A DNA stretch of 19,165 nucleotides, from positions 1 through 19,165 of the forward strand of contig CAKTKU010000029.1 of assembly GCA_934572335.1 (NCBI GenBank). The letters run 5' to 3'. Position 1 is the stretch's first letter, and each line of letters opens with the position of its first letter. Source of the stretch: an uncultured Oscillospiraceae bacterium (GTDB taxonomy: Bacteria; Bacillota; Clostridia; Oscillospirales; Oscillospiraceae). This document shows, piece by piece, positions 7,261-14,314 of the stretch. Below the pieces are notes generated by a model. The model was not told the DNA's origin. It saw only the letters and a list, made by a program, of their open reading frames with translations, and made no database searches. A program made the position numbers and the translations under genes.

Positions 7261-7521
7261 ATGGACCTCACAACGATCATTGAAATTGCGGCGCTCATCG
7301 CCTCGGCATACCTTTTTCTCAAGCTGCTGTCCGCGCCGCTGAAGCTGGCGATAAAGCTGATGCTGCACGCCGCGCTCGGCTTTCTGCTGCTGCTCGTGGA
7401 GGAGATAATCGGCGGGTTTTTTGACTTTTCGCTGGGGATAAACCTTATCAACTGCCTCGTTGCGGGCATACTCGGCATTCCGGGCGTTGTTATTCTGGTG
7501 CTGATCAAAATATTTTTGTAA
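7261..7521 (+). CDS. bofA: BofA-family pro-sigma-K processing inhibitor
   Basis: 86 residues and almost entirely hydrophobic, with two to three membrane segments (about 5-25, 28-50 and 62-86). The C-terminal stretch NLINCLVAGILGIPGVVILV (61-80) has the family's invariant pattern of Asn-Leu followed by Leu-Gly-Ile-Pro-Gly. In Bacillus, BofA sits in the outer forespore membrane with SpoIVFA and holds back SpoIVFB, which cleaves pro-sigma-K. Homologues occur widely in spore-forming Clostridia. The start is the ATG at 7261 with AAAGGA 8 bases upstream; an upstream ATG at 7183 has no site and adds a non-hydrophobic tail. It is a lone gene between two minus-strand operons, away from the recR neighbourhood where bofA often lies. 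Confidence 0.85.
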   Translation: MDLTTIIEIAALIASAYLFLKLLSAPLKLAIKLMLHAALGFLLLLVEEIIGGFFDFSLGINLINCLVAGILGIPGVVILVLIKIFL

Positions 7522-7548
7522 ACTAAATTACGTTAATAATATTATGTA

Positions 7549-7590
7549 AACATCCCGTCTCGACTGAGACGGGATGTTGCTCTTTTATTT
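7549..7590. terminator. Shared terminator of bofA and the acyltransferase gene
   Basis: A 13-bp stem (7549-7561 with 7566-7578, core CATCCCGTCTC/GAGACGGGATG) has loop GACT. It is followed on the plus strand by GCTCTTTTATTT. It lies 27 bases after bofA and 7 bases beyond the acyltransferase stop, so it can serve both converging genes. The T-run is better on the plus strand. Confidence 0.8.
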
Positions 7591-8619
7591 GCCGAAGAGA
7601 TAGTGCAGCTTTGTTTTATTGAACAGCGTGACGATGGGGACAACGGCGACGGTGCCGATGACAAAGTAGAGAATATTCCGCAAGGACGTGTTGGCGACGG
7701 GCAGATGGTTGACGGCGAACATCCCCACATACAGCCCCACATGGCTGAAGCACATGAACGTCATGGAGTTTTCGCCGATATACTTGAGCACACGGCGCGC
7801 GGGGGCGAACACCCGCGGCTTTTCAAACCAGCGGAAAAAGTACACCCACAAGAGCATCGTGACGCAGGTATTCAGGTGCGTGAACGGGATATTGCTCCAC
7901 ACGCCGTTGCGCAGATTCGGGATGAAGTTGCTGATGATGCAGATATAATTGACCACCGCGACCGTGAAAAAGAGCGCGATGCGCAGTATGCCGGAATCTA
8001 TGCTCTCGACGAATCTGTCCACCGCGGCGATGATCGTGCGCCCGTGGTAGCCGAGGTAGATGTAGATCAGCACGCTGAACGCGCAGTCGAGCGCCATCGG
8101 GAGGCGCACGGTGAACACCGACGTCCATATATTGCCGACAAATGTAATAACGAGCACGGCGATGAGCTTCAAGGGCTCGCTCTTCACATACTTCTCCAGG
8201 CATGCGAATATCATCGTCGCGCCGAACATCATGGGGAGGAAGTATATTGACGGCTCTATCGGGAATGCGCCCGTCGGCATGAAGAGCACAGAGCGCAGAG
8301 GCTCAACAATATCCCTGCCGGAGCTTCTGAACGCCAGCAGCCACAGCACGTAATACCCCAGACCGAAGAGATAGTACGGCAGGATCATCGTGCGCAGCTT
8401 TTTGTGCAGCGTGTTGCGCAGATCCTTTTTTGAGTTATAAAAGTACCCCGCCATGAAAATGAACGGGTGGACGCAGATGGTGGAGACATACTGCAAAAAC
8501 GCGAGGCTGATGTTTGAATGAAAATAGTTGACAAACAGCAGGCACATGCCGCGCATCGTGTCCAGATGGTCTACTCTTTTCTTTTTCACCGGCGCGGCCG
8601 GTGCGGTGTTTTCCGGCAT
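7585..8619 (-). CDS. Acyltransferase 3 family membrane protein
   Basis: 344 residues with about ten hydrophobic segments. The start of the domain, DHLDTMRGMCLLFVNYFHS, matches the family's N-terminal pattern of Asp, Arg-Gly and a His at the end of the first membrane helix (His34), the proposed catalytic site. FMAGYF and LPYYLFGLGYY also fit. Such proteins move acyl groups onto surface sugars, lipids or small molecules. An ATG at 8631 overlaps the S-component stop as ATGA, but the ribosome site there is too close; the ATG at 8619 has GAGG 6 bases upstream and is preferred, with a 12-base difference. It is last in the ECF operon and translationally close to the S component. The substrate is unknown. 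Confidence 0.85.
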   Translation of the reverse strand: MPENTAPAAPVKKKRVDHLDTMRGMCLLFVNYFHSNISLAFLQYVSTICVHPFIFMAGYFYNSKKDLRNTLHKKLRTMILPYYLFGLGYYVLWLLAFRSSGRDIVEPLRSVLFMPTGAFPIEPSIYFLPMMFGATMIFACLEKYVKSEPLKLIAVLVITFVGNIWTSVFTVRLPMALDCAFSVLIYIYLGYHGRTIIAAVDRFVESIDSGILRIALFFTVAVVNYICIISNFIPNLRNGVWSNIPFTHLNTCVTMLLWVYFFRWFEKPRVFAPARRVLKYIGENSMTFMCFSHVGLYVGMFAVNHLPVANTSLRNILYFVIGTVAVVPIVTLFNKTKLHYLFGK

Positions 8620-8627
8620 TGTCGACC

Positions 8628-9179
8628 TCATTCCTTTACGGGAGAATTTTTATTATAGCGCTCCGGGATGAGCCTGGCGCGTGTCAGCGCATACACTATG
8701 CTCGGCACGAGCACGAGCTGGATGATAACGCCGGGCAGCGCCGTGACGAAGTACCCCGTTGCCCACGCGGCGAGCGTCATGGAGCCGGGCGCGAATATGA
8801 GCGCGCGCGCCGCGCCCCCGGCGATACGCCCGATGAGCATCGCGGCGAGCATGCTGATATAAAGGTCGGCAAAGACCTTCTCCGTGCGCAGCCGCGCCAT
8901 CAGAAGCCCGGAAATTCCGCCGTAGCACACGCACTCCACCAGCATCACCGGCAGCACCGCGATGGGCGGCATGCCCGTGATGAGCGCGGAGAGGATGGGA
9001 CCTGCAAGCCCGCACAGCACACCGTATCCCCCGCCGCAGATAAGTCCGCACAGCAGCACGGGGATATGCATGGGGCTGTACACCGCGTCGGCGTTCGGGA
9101 TAGCATAGAACGCCATGGGCAGCACCACGCACAGCGCGATGCACACCGCGGCGAGTATAGAGCGTTTCACCTTGGACAT
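8628..9179 (-). CDS. ECF transporter S component (substrate-binding membrane subunit)
   Basis: 183 residues with about six membrane segments. Recognisable S-component features: an N-terminal MSKVKRSILAA with small-residue helix 1, FYAIPNADAVYSPMHIPVLL, the Gly-rich GLICGGGYGVLCGLAGPILS, then TGMPP and ECVCYGGISGLL. The pattern of 'SPMHIPVLL', 'TGMP' and 'E..YG' is shared with several vitamin-type S components, so the ligand (possibly a B vitamin or precursor) cannot be set from sequence alone. It would provide specificity to the EcfA1-EcfA2-EcfT module directly upstream. The start is the ATG at 9179 with TAGGAG 8 bases upstream; an ATG at 9185 is only 2 bases from that site. It follows ecfT by 23 bases. 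Confidence 0.85.
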   Translation of the reverse strand: MSKVKRSILAAVCIALCVVLPMAFYAIPNADAVYSPMHIPVLLCGLICGGGYGVLCGLAGPILSALITGMPPIAVLPVMLVECVCYGGISGLLMARLRTEKVFADLYISMLAAMLIGRIAGGAARALIFAPGSMTLAAWATGYFVTALPGVIIQLVLVPSIVYALTRARLIPERYNKNSPVKE

Positions 9180-9202
9180 GGGCATAACTCCTAGTCAGAA
9201 TA

Positions 9203-9994
9203 TCAAAGCACGACGATCTCCAGCGCGCAGAGCGCCGTGCTCACGAGCAGTGCCGACCAATCCGCCGCGCCCAGCTTCCCGCGCTTTTTCGCGGTGCGCA
9301 CCGCGTCCGTGCGGTAGCCGCGCGCCTCCATCGCGAGCGACAGCTCGTCCGCGCGCTTGAAGGCGGCAAGGAAGATTGGAATGACAAGCGGCATGACCGC
9401 CTTTGCCTTTTCAAAATAGCTGCGGCTGTCAAAGCGCGCGCCGCGCGCGGTCTGCGCCTTGCGTATCATGTCCGTCTCCTCGAAGATCGTTGGGATGAAC
9501 TGGATAGCGACGGAGATGATCATGGCGATCTGCTCTGTCGGGATGCGCACGATGCGCAGCGGCGACAAAAGCCGCTTCATCCCGTCCGTCAGGCGCAGGG
9601 GCGCGGTCGTCGTGGTGAGGATATTGCTCAGAACAAGAATGAGCACCACGCGCAGGACGATGTTCGTCCCCTGTATGAGCCCTTGGAGCGAGGGTCTGAA
9701 TATCCACCAGCTGAACCACGCGTCGTCCGGGCCGTAAAAGCAGGTGTTCATCAGCAGTATAAGGACAAAAAACCACGCCAGCCACCGCACGGACGCGAGC
9801 GCCGTCGCCGCGCTCACCTGCGCGAGGTAGACAATGGCGGCGGTCGCCGTTATCGCGGCGAGGTAGCCGGGAATGCTGTCCGTGGCGACGATCGCCGCCA
9901 TCAGCAGTATCAGGCACACGAGCTTGACCGCGGCGCTGATACCGTGTATCACGGAATAACCGGGCTGATACATGCCCGTCGGGAGGCGCATCAT
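9203..9994 (-). CDS. ecfT: Energy-coupling factor transporter transmembrane protein EcfT
   Basis: 263 residues. The protein has about five membrane segments in its first half. Two cytosolic Ala-Arg-Gly motifs follow: ARG at 183-185 (QTARGARF) and ARG at 224-226 (AMEARGYR). These are the coupling-helix motifs by which EcfT grips the two ATPases and passes movement to the S component. The start is the first of two adjacent ATGs (9994), with GGAGG 8 bases upstream; it overlaps the ecfA2 stop. A GTG at 10009 in the same frame lies on the ribosome site and is rejected. Second to last of the transporter core genes, translationally coupled to ecfA2. Confidence 0.93.
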   Translation of the reverse strand: MMRLPTGMYQPGYSVIHGISAAVKLVCLILLMAAIVATDSIPGYLAAITATAAIVYLAQVSAATALASVRWLAWFFVLILLMNTCFYGPDDAWFSWWIFRPSLQGLIQGTNIVLRVVLILVLSNILTTTTAPLRLTDGMKRLLSPLRIVRIPTEQIAMIISVAIQFIPTIFEETDMIRKAQTARGARFDSRSYFEKAKAVMPLVIPIFLAAFKRADELSLAMEARGYRTDAVRTAKKRGKLGAADWSALLVSTALCALEIVVL

Positions 9995-10848
9995 CGGCTT
10001 TTCCTCCACATGATTATTTTCAGCCGGTCGATAAACTCATCATACTGGATGATGTTGCCCGGCATATCAACGCCGCGCTCGCGCAGCAGCTGTGCCGCGC
10101 GGCGCACCTGCGGCACGCCGATGCCGTTGTGCAGCAGGTCGTAGTAATCGGAAAAAACATCGCGGGGGCTCCCGTCGCGGATGAGTGCGCCGTTTTTCAG
10201 CACGATGATGCGCCGCGCGTGCTCCGCCAGCGCGTCGGCGTCGTGGGAGATCATGATTATCGTCGTCCCGGCGGCGTTGAGCGCGTCTACCATGTTGAGA
10301 AAATTCCGCCGTCCGAGAGGATCAAGCCCCGCGGTCGGCTCATCGAGAATCAGTACGTCCGGCTTTGGGGCGAGCACCCCGGCGATCGCGATGCGGCGCT
10401 TCTCACCGTCGGAAAAACCGAGGGGGGACTTATCCCACACGGCATCATAATCAAGGTTCACTGTCTCCAGCGCCGCTCTGACCGCCGCGGCGGTCTCCTC
10501 CTTCGTCAGTCCAAGACGGCGCAGACCGAAGCCCACGTCCCGCTCCACCGTTGTTTCAAAAAGCTGATGCTCCGGGTACTGGAACACGAGTCCGACCTTG
10601 CGGTGCAGCGCGCCACGGTCGTACTTTCTGGCGTTTATGTCCTCGCGGTCGAGCAGTATCTGTCCCTCGGTTGGCTTTATCAGCCCGGCAATGAGCTGTA
10701 TGAGCGTGGACTTGCCGGAGCCTGCCGCACCCATGACGCCGATAAACTCCCCGTCCGCCACATCAAGCGTCACGCCGCGCAGCGCGCGCACGGCAAGCGT
10801 CGTGCCGACGTCGTATGTATAAGAAACATTCTCCAGCTTTATCGGCAT
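9991..10848 (-). CDS. ecfA2: Energy-coupling factor transporter ATPase EcfA2
   Basis: 285 residues. ABC ATPase with Walker A GAAGSGKS (40-47), Q-loop Gln90 (FQYPEHQLF), Walker B DVLILDEPTAGLD (164-176, catalytic Glu170) and H-loop His202 (MISHDAD). The YPEHQLF stretch is typical of EcfA-type ATPases. The ABC signature, usually LSGGQ, reads FSDGE (145-149), a degenerate form, while the following KRRIAIAGVLA is standard. It pairs with EcfA1 to power the ECF transporter. The start is the ATG at 10848, overlapping the ecfA1 stop by 10 bases; upstream in-frame starts lie inside ecfA1. Confidence 0.92.
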   Translation of the reverse strand: MPIKLENVSYTYDVGTTLAVRALRGVTLDVADGEFIGVMGAAGSGKSTLIQLIAGLIKPTEGQILLDREDINARKYDRGALHRKVGLVFQYPEHQLFETTVERDVGFGLRRLGLTKEETAAAVRAALETVNLDYDAVWDKSPLGFSDGEKRRIAIAGVLAPKPDVLILDEPTAGLDPLGRRNFLNMVDALNAAGTTIIMISHDADALAEHARRIIVLKNGALIRDGSPRDVFSDYYDLLHNGIGVPQVRRAAQLLRERGVDMPGNIIQYDEFIDRLKIIMWRKSR

Positions 10849-11663
10849 ACTTCGTCCACCAATTCTTCCAGAGTAAGCGGGCATATGTCCAGCTTCACGC
10901 CCGCGTCGATAAGGTCATAATACGCCCGCACCGCGAGCGGCGGGGTCAGCCCCGTGCGCTGCATGAGCTCACGGTCGGTGAGTATTTCGCGCGGCGTACC
11001 CTCGGCAAGCTTCCGCCCGTCGTGCATGAGCACGACGCGGTCGGCGAACACCGTCTCTTCTGCATAGTGCGAGATCATCACGATGGTCTTCCCGCTCTCG
11101 TGCAGACGGCGTACAGTGTCCAGCACCTCCCGCCGCCCCTGCGGGTCGAGCATCGCCGTCACCTCGTCGAGCACCATGACATCCGGGTCTGCCGCGAGCA
11201 CCCCGGCGATGGCGATGCGCTGCTTCTGTCCTCCGGACAGAAGCTGGGGCGAGCGGCGCTCATACCCTGCCATGCCGACCGCGGCGAGCGCCGCTTTCAC
11301 GCGCGCGGGGATATCCTCCTCCGACATGCCGAAGCTGCGCGGGGCGAAAGCAACATCCTCCTCCACAAAGGAGGACACGAACTGGTTATCCGGGTTATGA
11401 AACACCATGCCGCAGCTTTTGCGTATCTGCCAGACGCGGTTCTCGTCGCGCGCGTCGTTGCCCGCGATGGTCAACTCCCCGCCCTGCATGGGCAAAAGCG
11501 CGTTGAGATGGCGCGCGAGCGTCGTCTTGCCGCAGCCGTTGTGACCGAGCACCGCGACAAGCTCCCCGCGCTTCACGGTGAGCGAGATGCCGTCGAGCGA
11601 GCGACGCTCGCTGCCTTCATAATCGTAGGAGTATACAAGCTCCTTCGCGTTTATCATCTCCAC
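10839..11663 (-). CDS. ecfA1: Energy-coupling factor transporter ATPase EcfA1
   Basis: 274 residues from a GTG start. Walker A GHNGCGKT (40-47), FHNPDNQFV around residue 90 (an EcfA hallmark), complete signature LSGGQ (142-146) and Walker B DVMVLDEVTAMLD (161-173) with catalytic Glu167. The 'TAMLDP' form after the catalytic Glu is characteristic of EcfA1. Start choice: the GTG at 11663 has GGAGG about 9 bases upstream; an ATG at 11657 is the alternative. The open frame extends to 11726, but that ATG lies at the probable transcription start and would be leaderless. First gene of the operon. Confidence 0.92.
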   Translation of the reverse strand: MEMINAKELVYSYDYEGSERRSLDGISLTVKRGELVAVLGHNGCGKTTLARHLNALLPMQGGELTIAGNDARDENRVWQIRKSCGMVFHNPDNQFVSSFVEEDVAFAPRSFGMSEEDIPARVKAALAAVGMAGYERRSPQLLSGGQKQRIAIAGVLAADPDVMVLDEVTAMLDPQGRREVLDTVRRLHESGKTIVMISHYAEETVFADRVVLMHDGRKLAEGTPREILTDRELMQRTGLTPPLAVRAYYDLIDAGVKLDICPLTLEELVDEVCR

Positions 11664-11735
11664 GTGCTCGCCCTCCTCCCGTCTGCCGTTGCCGCCATCG
11701 CAGCGCATTTCGGCATAGTAACGCATTATTTGAAA

Positions 11736-11764
11736 ATTATATACTATTTTCGCACCACGGGCAA
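11736..11764 (-). promoter_or_regulatory. Promoter of the ecf operon
   Basis: The minus strand has TTGCCC (11759-11764), a 17-base spacer and a perfect TATAAT (11736-11741). The start would be near 11729, giving a leader of about 66 bases. I saw no recognisable riboswitch in that leader. Confidence 0.65.
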
Positions 11765-11790
11765 CCCCCCGCCGTGGATTTTTTAATTAG

Positions 11791-11828
11791 TCAACGCCGG
11801 GCATCCTTGGAGCGATACCCGGCGTTGA
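11791..11828. repeat. 11-bp inverted repeat without a T-run
   Basis: TCAACGCCGGG (11791-11801) pairs perfectly with 11818-11828, and the 16-base loop can pair further (ATC/GAT). Neither strand has a T-tract after it; it is followed by A-rich sequence on both sides. A terminator is therefore not obvious, and it may be an operator or an RNA structure upstream of the ecf promoter. Confidence 0.6.
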
Positions 11829-11898
11829 AGCAAAGAAATAGAAATAAAAAGAGATGGAAGGAAGTATATAATATGAAAGACCTGACGATTTAATCTGC

Positions 11899-11923
11899 GG
11901 CGCGGCGGCGAGACCGCCGCGCC
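11899..11923 (-). terminator. GC-rich hairpin after the CoA-transferase gene
   Basis: GGCGCGGCGG (11899-11908) pairs with CCGCCGCGCC (11914-11923) around a 5-base loop. It starts about 20 bases after the operon's last stop codon. On the minus strand it is followed by GCAGATTAAATCG and only later by T-rich sequence, so it is a weak or factor-assisted terminator at best, or a 3'-end protecting hairpin. Confidence 0.45.
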
Positions 11924-11942
11924 TGTATGCTCAACGGCTCAA

Positions 11943-13199
11943 TCAGATGAGTCCACTGGCTCTGAGTTCGGCTATCTTGGTGTCGTCATAGCCAAGGATG
12001 CCCTTGAGGATGTCATCGGTATCCTGACCGAGTCTCGGCGCGCCGCGCCAGACCTTGCCGGGAGTGCCGGAGAGCTTGGGGACGATGCCGAAAGCGGTGA
12101 TCTCCTTGCCGAGCGTCTGATCCTCGTACTTGATGAAGTCGCCGCGGCTCTGGTAGTGCTCGTTCTCAAGGCAGTCCTTCGCGCCCATGACGCGGCTGCA
12201 CGGAACCTTGAACTTCGCCATTGCGTCCTCGATTTCCTGCGCGGTGCGCTCGGCGCACCACTCGATGACCTTCGCATCGAGCTCGCGCCCCTTTTCGGAG
12301 GCGACAGCCTCGATGCCGGAGGAGCAGTCCTTGTAGTTATAGTACTCAAGGTCAAAGCCCATCGCCTGAATGGCTCTCTTGTACACGCCGGGACCGAACG
12401 CGCCGACAGCGACATCGTAGCCGTCCTTGGACTTGAACAGACCGTAGGGCTGGAACGCGGCGGACTTGTTGCCGGTGCGTGTGTTCTGGCGTCCCGCCAT
12501 GGTGTAGGAGGTGTAGAGATCGCAGCAGTAGCTTGCCTGGACCTCGAACTGGGCAATGTCAACGATCTGACCGTCGCCGCCCTTGAGGACGTTTATGTAG
12601 GCCGCGAGCACGGCGAACACGGCAGCGTAGGCAGAGGTGAAGTCATTGAGCCAGGGCTTGCCGACGACGGGCTCGCCGCCCTTTTCGCCGTTGAGACCCA
12701 TCCAGCCGGAGAACGCCTGACCGATCATGTCATAGGACGCTCTGTCGCAGTACTCGGGCAGACCGCCGAACGCGGGGTTGCCGTAGCCGCTGATGTGGGC
12801 AATGATGAGCTTGGGGTTGACCTTGAGCAGGTCCTCGTCACGGATGCCGAGCTTTTCAAGCCAGACCATGTTCTCCATGAACACATCCGCTTCCCTGATG
12901 AGCCCGTAGAACAGCTCCTTGACCTCGGGGTGCTTGAGATTGAGCTCGAGCGAGAGGGAGAGCTTGTTGCGCCCGTCCTGCGCCCAGGAGGTGCTGACGG
13001 TCTTACCGTCCTCCTTTGCGAAGGGAGCGAGCACGCGCAACGTGTCGCCCACGCCGGGACGCTCGATATGGATGACCTCCGCGCCGAAGTCGGCGAGGAG
13101 CGTGGCGGCAAAGGGCATTGCGATAAGGGAACCGGTGTCAATGACGCGCATTCCGGCAAAAGGACCGTAGGCAGGGACGAGATGTTTGCGTTCGCTCAT
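11943..13199 (-). CDS. Family III CoA-transferase (CaiB/BaiF family)
   Basis: 418 residues, a full-length class III CoA-transferase. N-terminal YGPFAGMRVID, then ADFGAEVIHIERPGVGDTLR (CoA-binding fold), NPKLIIAHISGYG, MIGQAFSGWMGLNG and the catalytic region KPWLNDFTSAY, with Asp186 at the position of the acyl-Asp nucleophile. The C-terminus GKVWRGAPRLGQDTDDIL aligns well with E. coli CaiB as I recall it. The family moves CoA between an acyl-CoA and a free acid; CaiB handles carnitine, crotonobetaine and gamma-butyrobetaine. The substrate here is not fixed by sequence. The start is the ATG at 13199 with AAGGAG 9 bases upstream. It follows etfA by 104 bases that hold a strong hairpin and an AT-rich stretch, so it could be expressed at a different level from the genes upstream. 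Confidence 0.9.
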   Translation of the reverse strand: MSERKHLVPAYGPFAGMRVIDTGSLIAMPFAATLLADFGAEVIHIERPGVGDTLRVLAPFAKEDGKTVSTSWAQDGRNKLSLSLELNLKHPEVKELFYGLIREADVFMENMVWLEKLGIRDEDLLKVNPKLIIAHISGYGNPAFGGLPEYCDRASYDMIGQAFSGWMGLNGEKGGEPVVGKPWLNDFTSAYAAVFAVLAAYINVLKGGDGQIVDIAQFEVQASYCCDLYTSYTMAGRQNTRTGNKSAAFQPYGLFKSKDGYDVAVGAFGPGVYKRAIQAMGFDLEYYNYKDCSSGIEAVASEKGRELDAKVIEWCAERTAQEIEDAMAKFKVPCSRVMGAKDCLENEHYQSRGDFIKYEDQTLGKEITAFGIVPKLSGTPGKVWRGAPRLGQDTDDILKGILGYDDTKIAELRASGLI

Positions 13200-13264
13200 T
13201 TTAGTTTCTCCTTTTCGATAATTTATTTAATATATTTACGATTTAACAATGGTTTTTTATTTTC

Positions 13265-13293
13265 AGCTTCCGCCGCGACGTGCGGCGGAAGCT
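13265..13293 (-). repeat. 12-bp hairpin between etfA and the CoA-transferase gene
   Basis: AGCTTCCGCCGC (13265-13276) pairs perfectly with 13282-13293 around GACGT. On the minus strand it begins about 10 bases after the etfA stop and is followed by GAAAATAAAAAACC, so it is not a canonical terminator. A weak -35/-10 pair (TTGTTA, then ATAAAT after 17 bases) follows before the next ribosome site. Likely roles are mRNA processing or stability, or partial termination. Confidence 0.6.
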
Positions 13294-13303
13294 TTGGTTT
13301 GGG

Positions 13304-14302
13304 TCATGCCCTGCGGCGCTTGATCTCCTCGATGATGGCGGGGACGACGGACTTATAGTCGCCGACAACGCCGTAGTGGGATATATCAAATATGGGTGCG
13401 CCGGAGGTGTGATTGATGCTGACGATGCACTTGGAGTTCTGCATACCGACCTGATACTGCACGGAGCCGGAGATGGCGATGTTGACGATAAGCTCCGGCT
13501 TGACGCTCGCGCCGGACTGACCGATCTGCTCATCATGGGAGAGCCAGCCGTTGTCCACAAGCGGGCGGGATGCGGCGATCTGTCCGCCGAGAAGCCCGGC
13601 GAGCTCGCGCAGAGAGGCAAGGTCGTCCTCGCTCTTTATGCCGCGTCCGCCGCAGACGAGAACATTCGCCTTGTCTATCGGAGTGCCGTTGACGGCCTTC
13701 GGCTCAACGCTGAGCACCTCGTATGCGTCCTCGCAGACGACCTCGACGCTCTCTGCGATGACAGCGCCGGTGCGGGTGAAGTCGGGCTCGAGCGGGGCAA
13801 ATATCTTGGGGCGCACGGTCGCCATCTGCGGGCGGCACTCAAGAATGACGATATGGGCGAGAATGCTGCCGCCGTAGGCAGGGGTGGTCTGGTAGAACAC
13901 GTCGTCCTCATCGTAGCCGAGGTCTATCGCGTCGGCAGTGAGGCCGGTCCTGAGCGAGACCATCACGCGCGGGGCGAGGTCACGGCCAAGGCTCGTGGCA
14001 CCGTAGAGGATGATGGACGGCTTATACTTCTCGGCAAGCTGGGTGAGTGCCTGCTGATAGGGTCTGGCGCTGTAATCGCGGAGCGCGGCGTTTTCTGCAA
14101 CGATGACCTGATCCGCGCCCTGCGCGATAAGGTCGGCCGCGAGGGACTTCACGCCGTCGCCCAGCAGCACCGCGCTGATGGTCTCGCCGTTATGCGCCTT
14201 CAGCTCCTGCGCCTTCGCGAGAAGCTCCGCCACGGCGGGGTGAAGCACGCCGTTCTGCTGCTCGGCAAATATCCATATGCCCTTGTAATCTTCTTTTGCC
14301 AT
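13304..14302 (-). CDS. etfA: Electron transfer flavoprotein subunit alpha
   Basis: 332 residues. The N-terminal ETF domain starts GIWIFAEQQNGVLHPAVAEL. The C-terminal FAD-binding domain carries GGRGI (about 231-235), SRPLVDNGWLSHDEQIGQSG, VKPELIVNIAISGSVQYQVGM and APIFDISHYGVVGD. This last block holds the alpha-FAD that shuttles electrons to the partner dehydrogenase. The common SGAIQH pattern reads SGSVQY here. The start is the ATG at 14302 with GAGGAGG upstream, 12 bases after etfB. EtfA pairs with EtfB and, from operon order, should serve the acyl-CoA dehydrogenase at 15125-16258. Whether the pair bifurcates electrons cannot be settled by reading alone. Confidence 0.95.
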   Translation of the reverse strand: MAKEDYKGIWIFAEQQNGVLHPAVAELLAKAQELKAHNGETISAVLLGDGVKSLAADLIAQGADQVIVAENAALRDYSARPYQQALTQLAEKYKPSIILYGATSLGRDLAPRVMVSLRTGLTADAIDLGYDEDDVFYQTTPAYGGSILAHIVILECRPQMATVRPKIFAPLEPDFTRTGAVIAESVEVVCEDAYEVLSVEPKAVNGTPIDKANVLVCGGRGIKSEDDLASLRELAGLLGGQIAASRPLVDNGWLSHDEQIGQSGASVKPELIVNIAISGSVQYQVGMQNSKCIVSINHTSGAPIFDISHYGVVGDYKSVVPAIIEEIKRRRA

Positions 14303-14314
14303 GTCAGCACCTCC

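Noticed and set aside
10839..11726. Long start (ATG at 11726) for ecfA1
   Set aside because: It would start at the predicted transcription start with no leader; GGAGG precedes the GTG at 11663 and the protein aligns from there.
11943..13199. Naming the transferase caiB and the operon a carnitine pathway
   Set aside because: The similarity is real, but CaiC, CaiD, CaiT and CaiE are absent and the dehydrogenase looks like Bcd rather than CaiA, so the substrate is left open.
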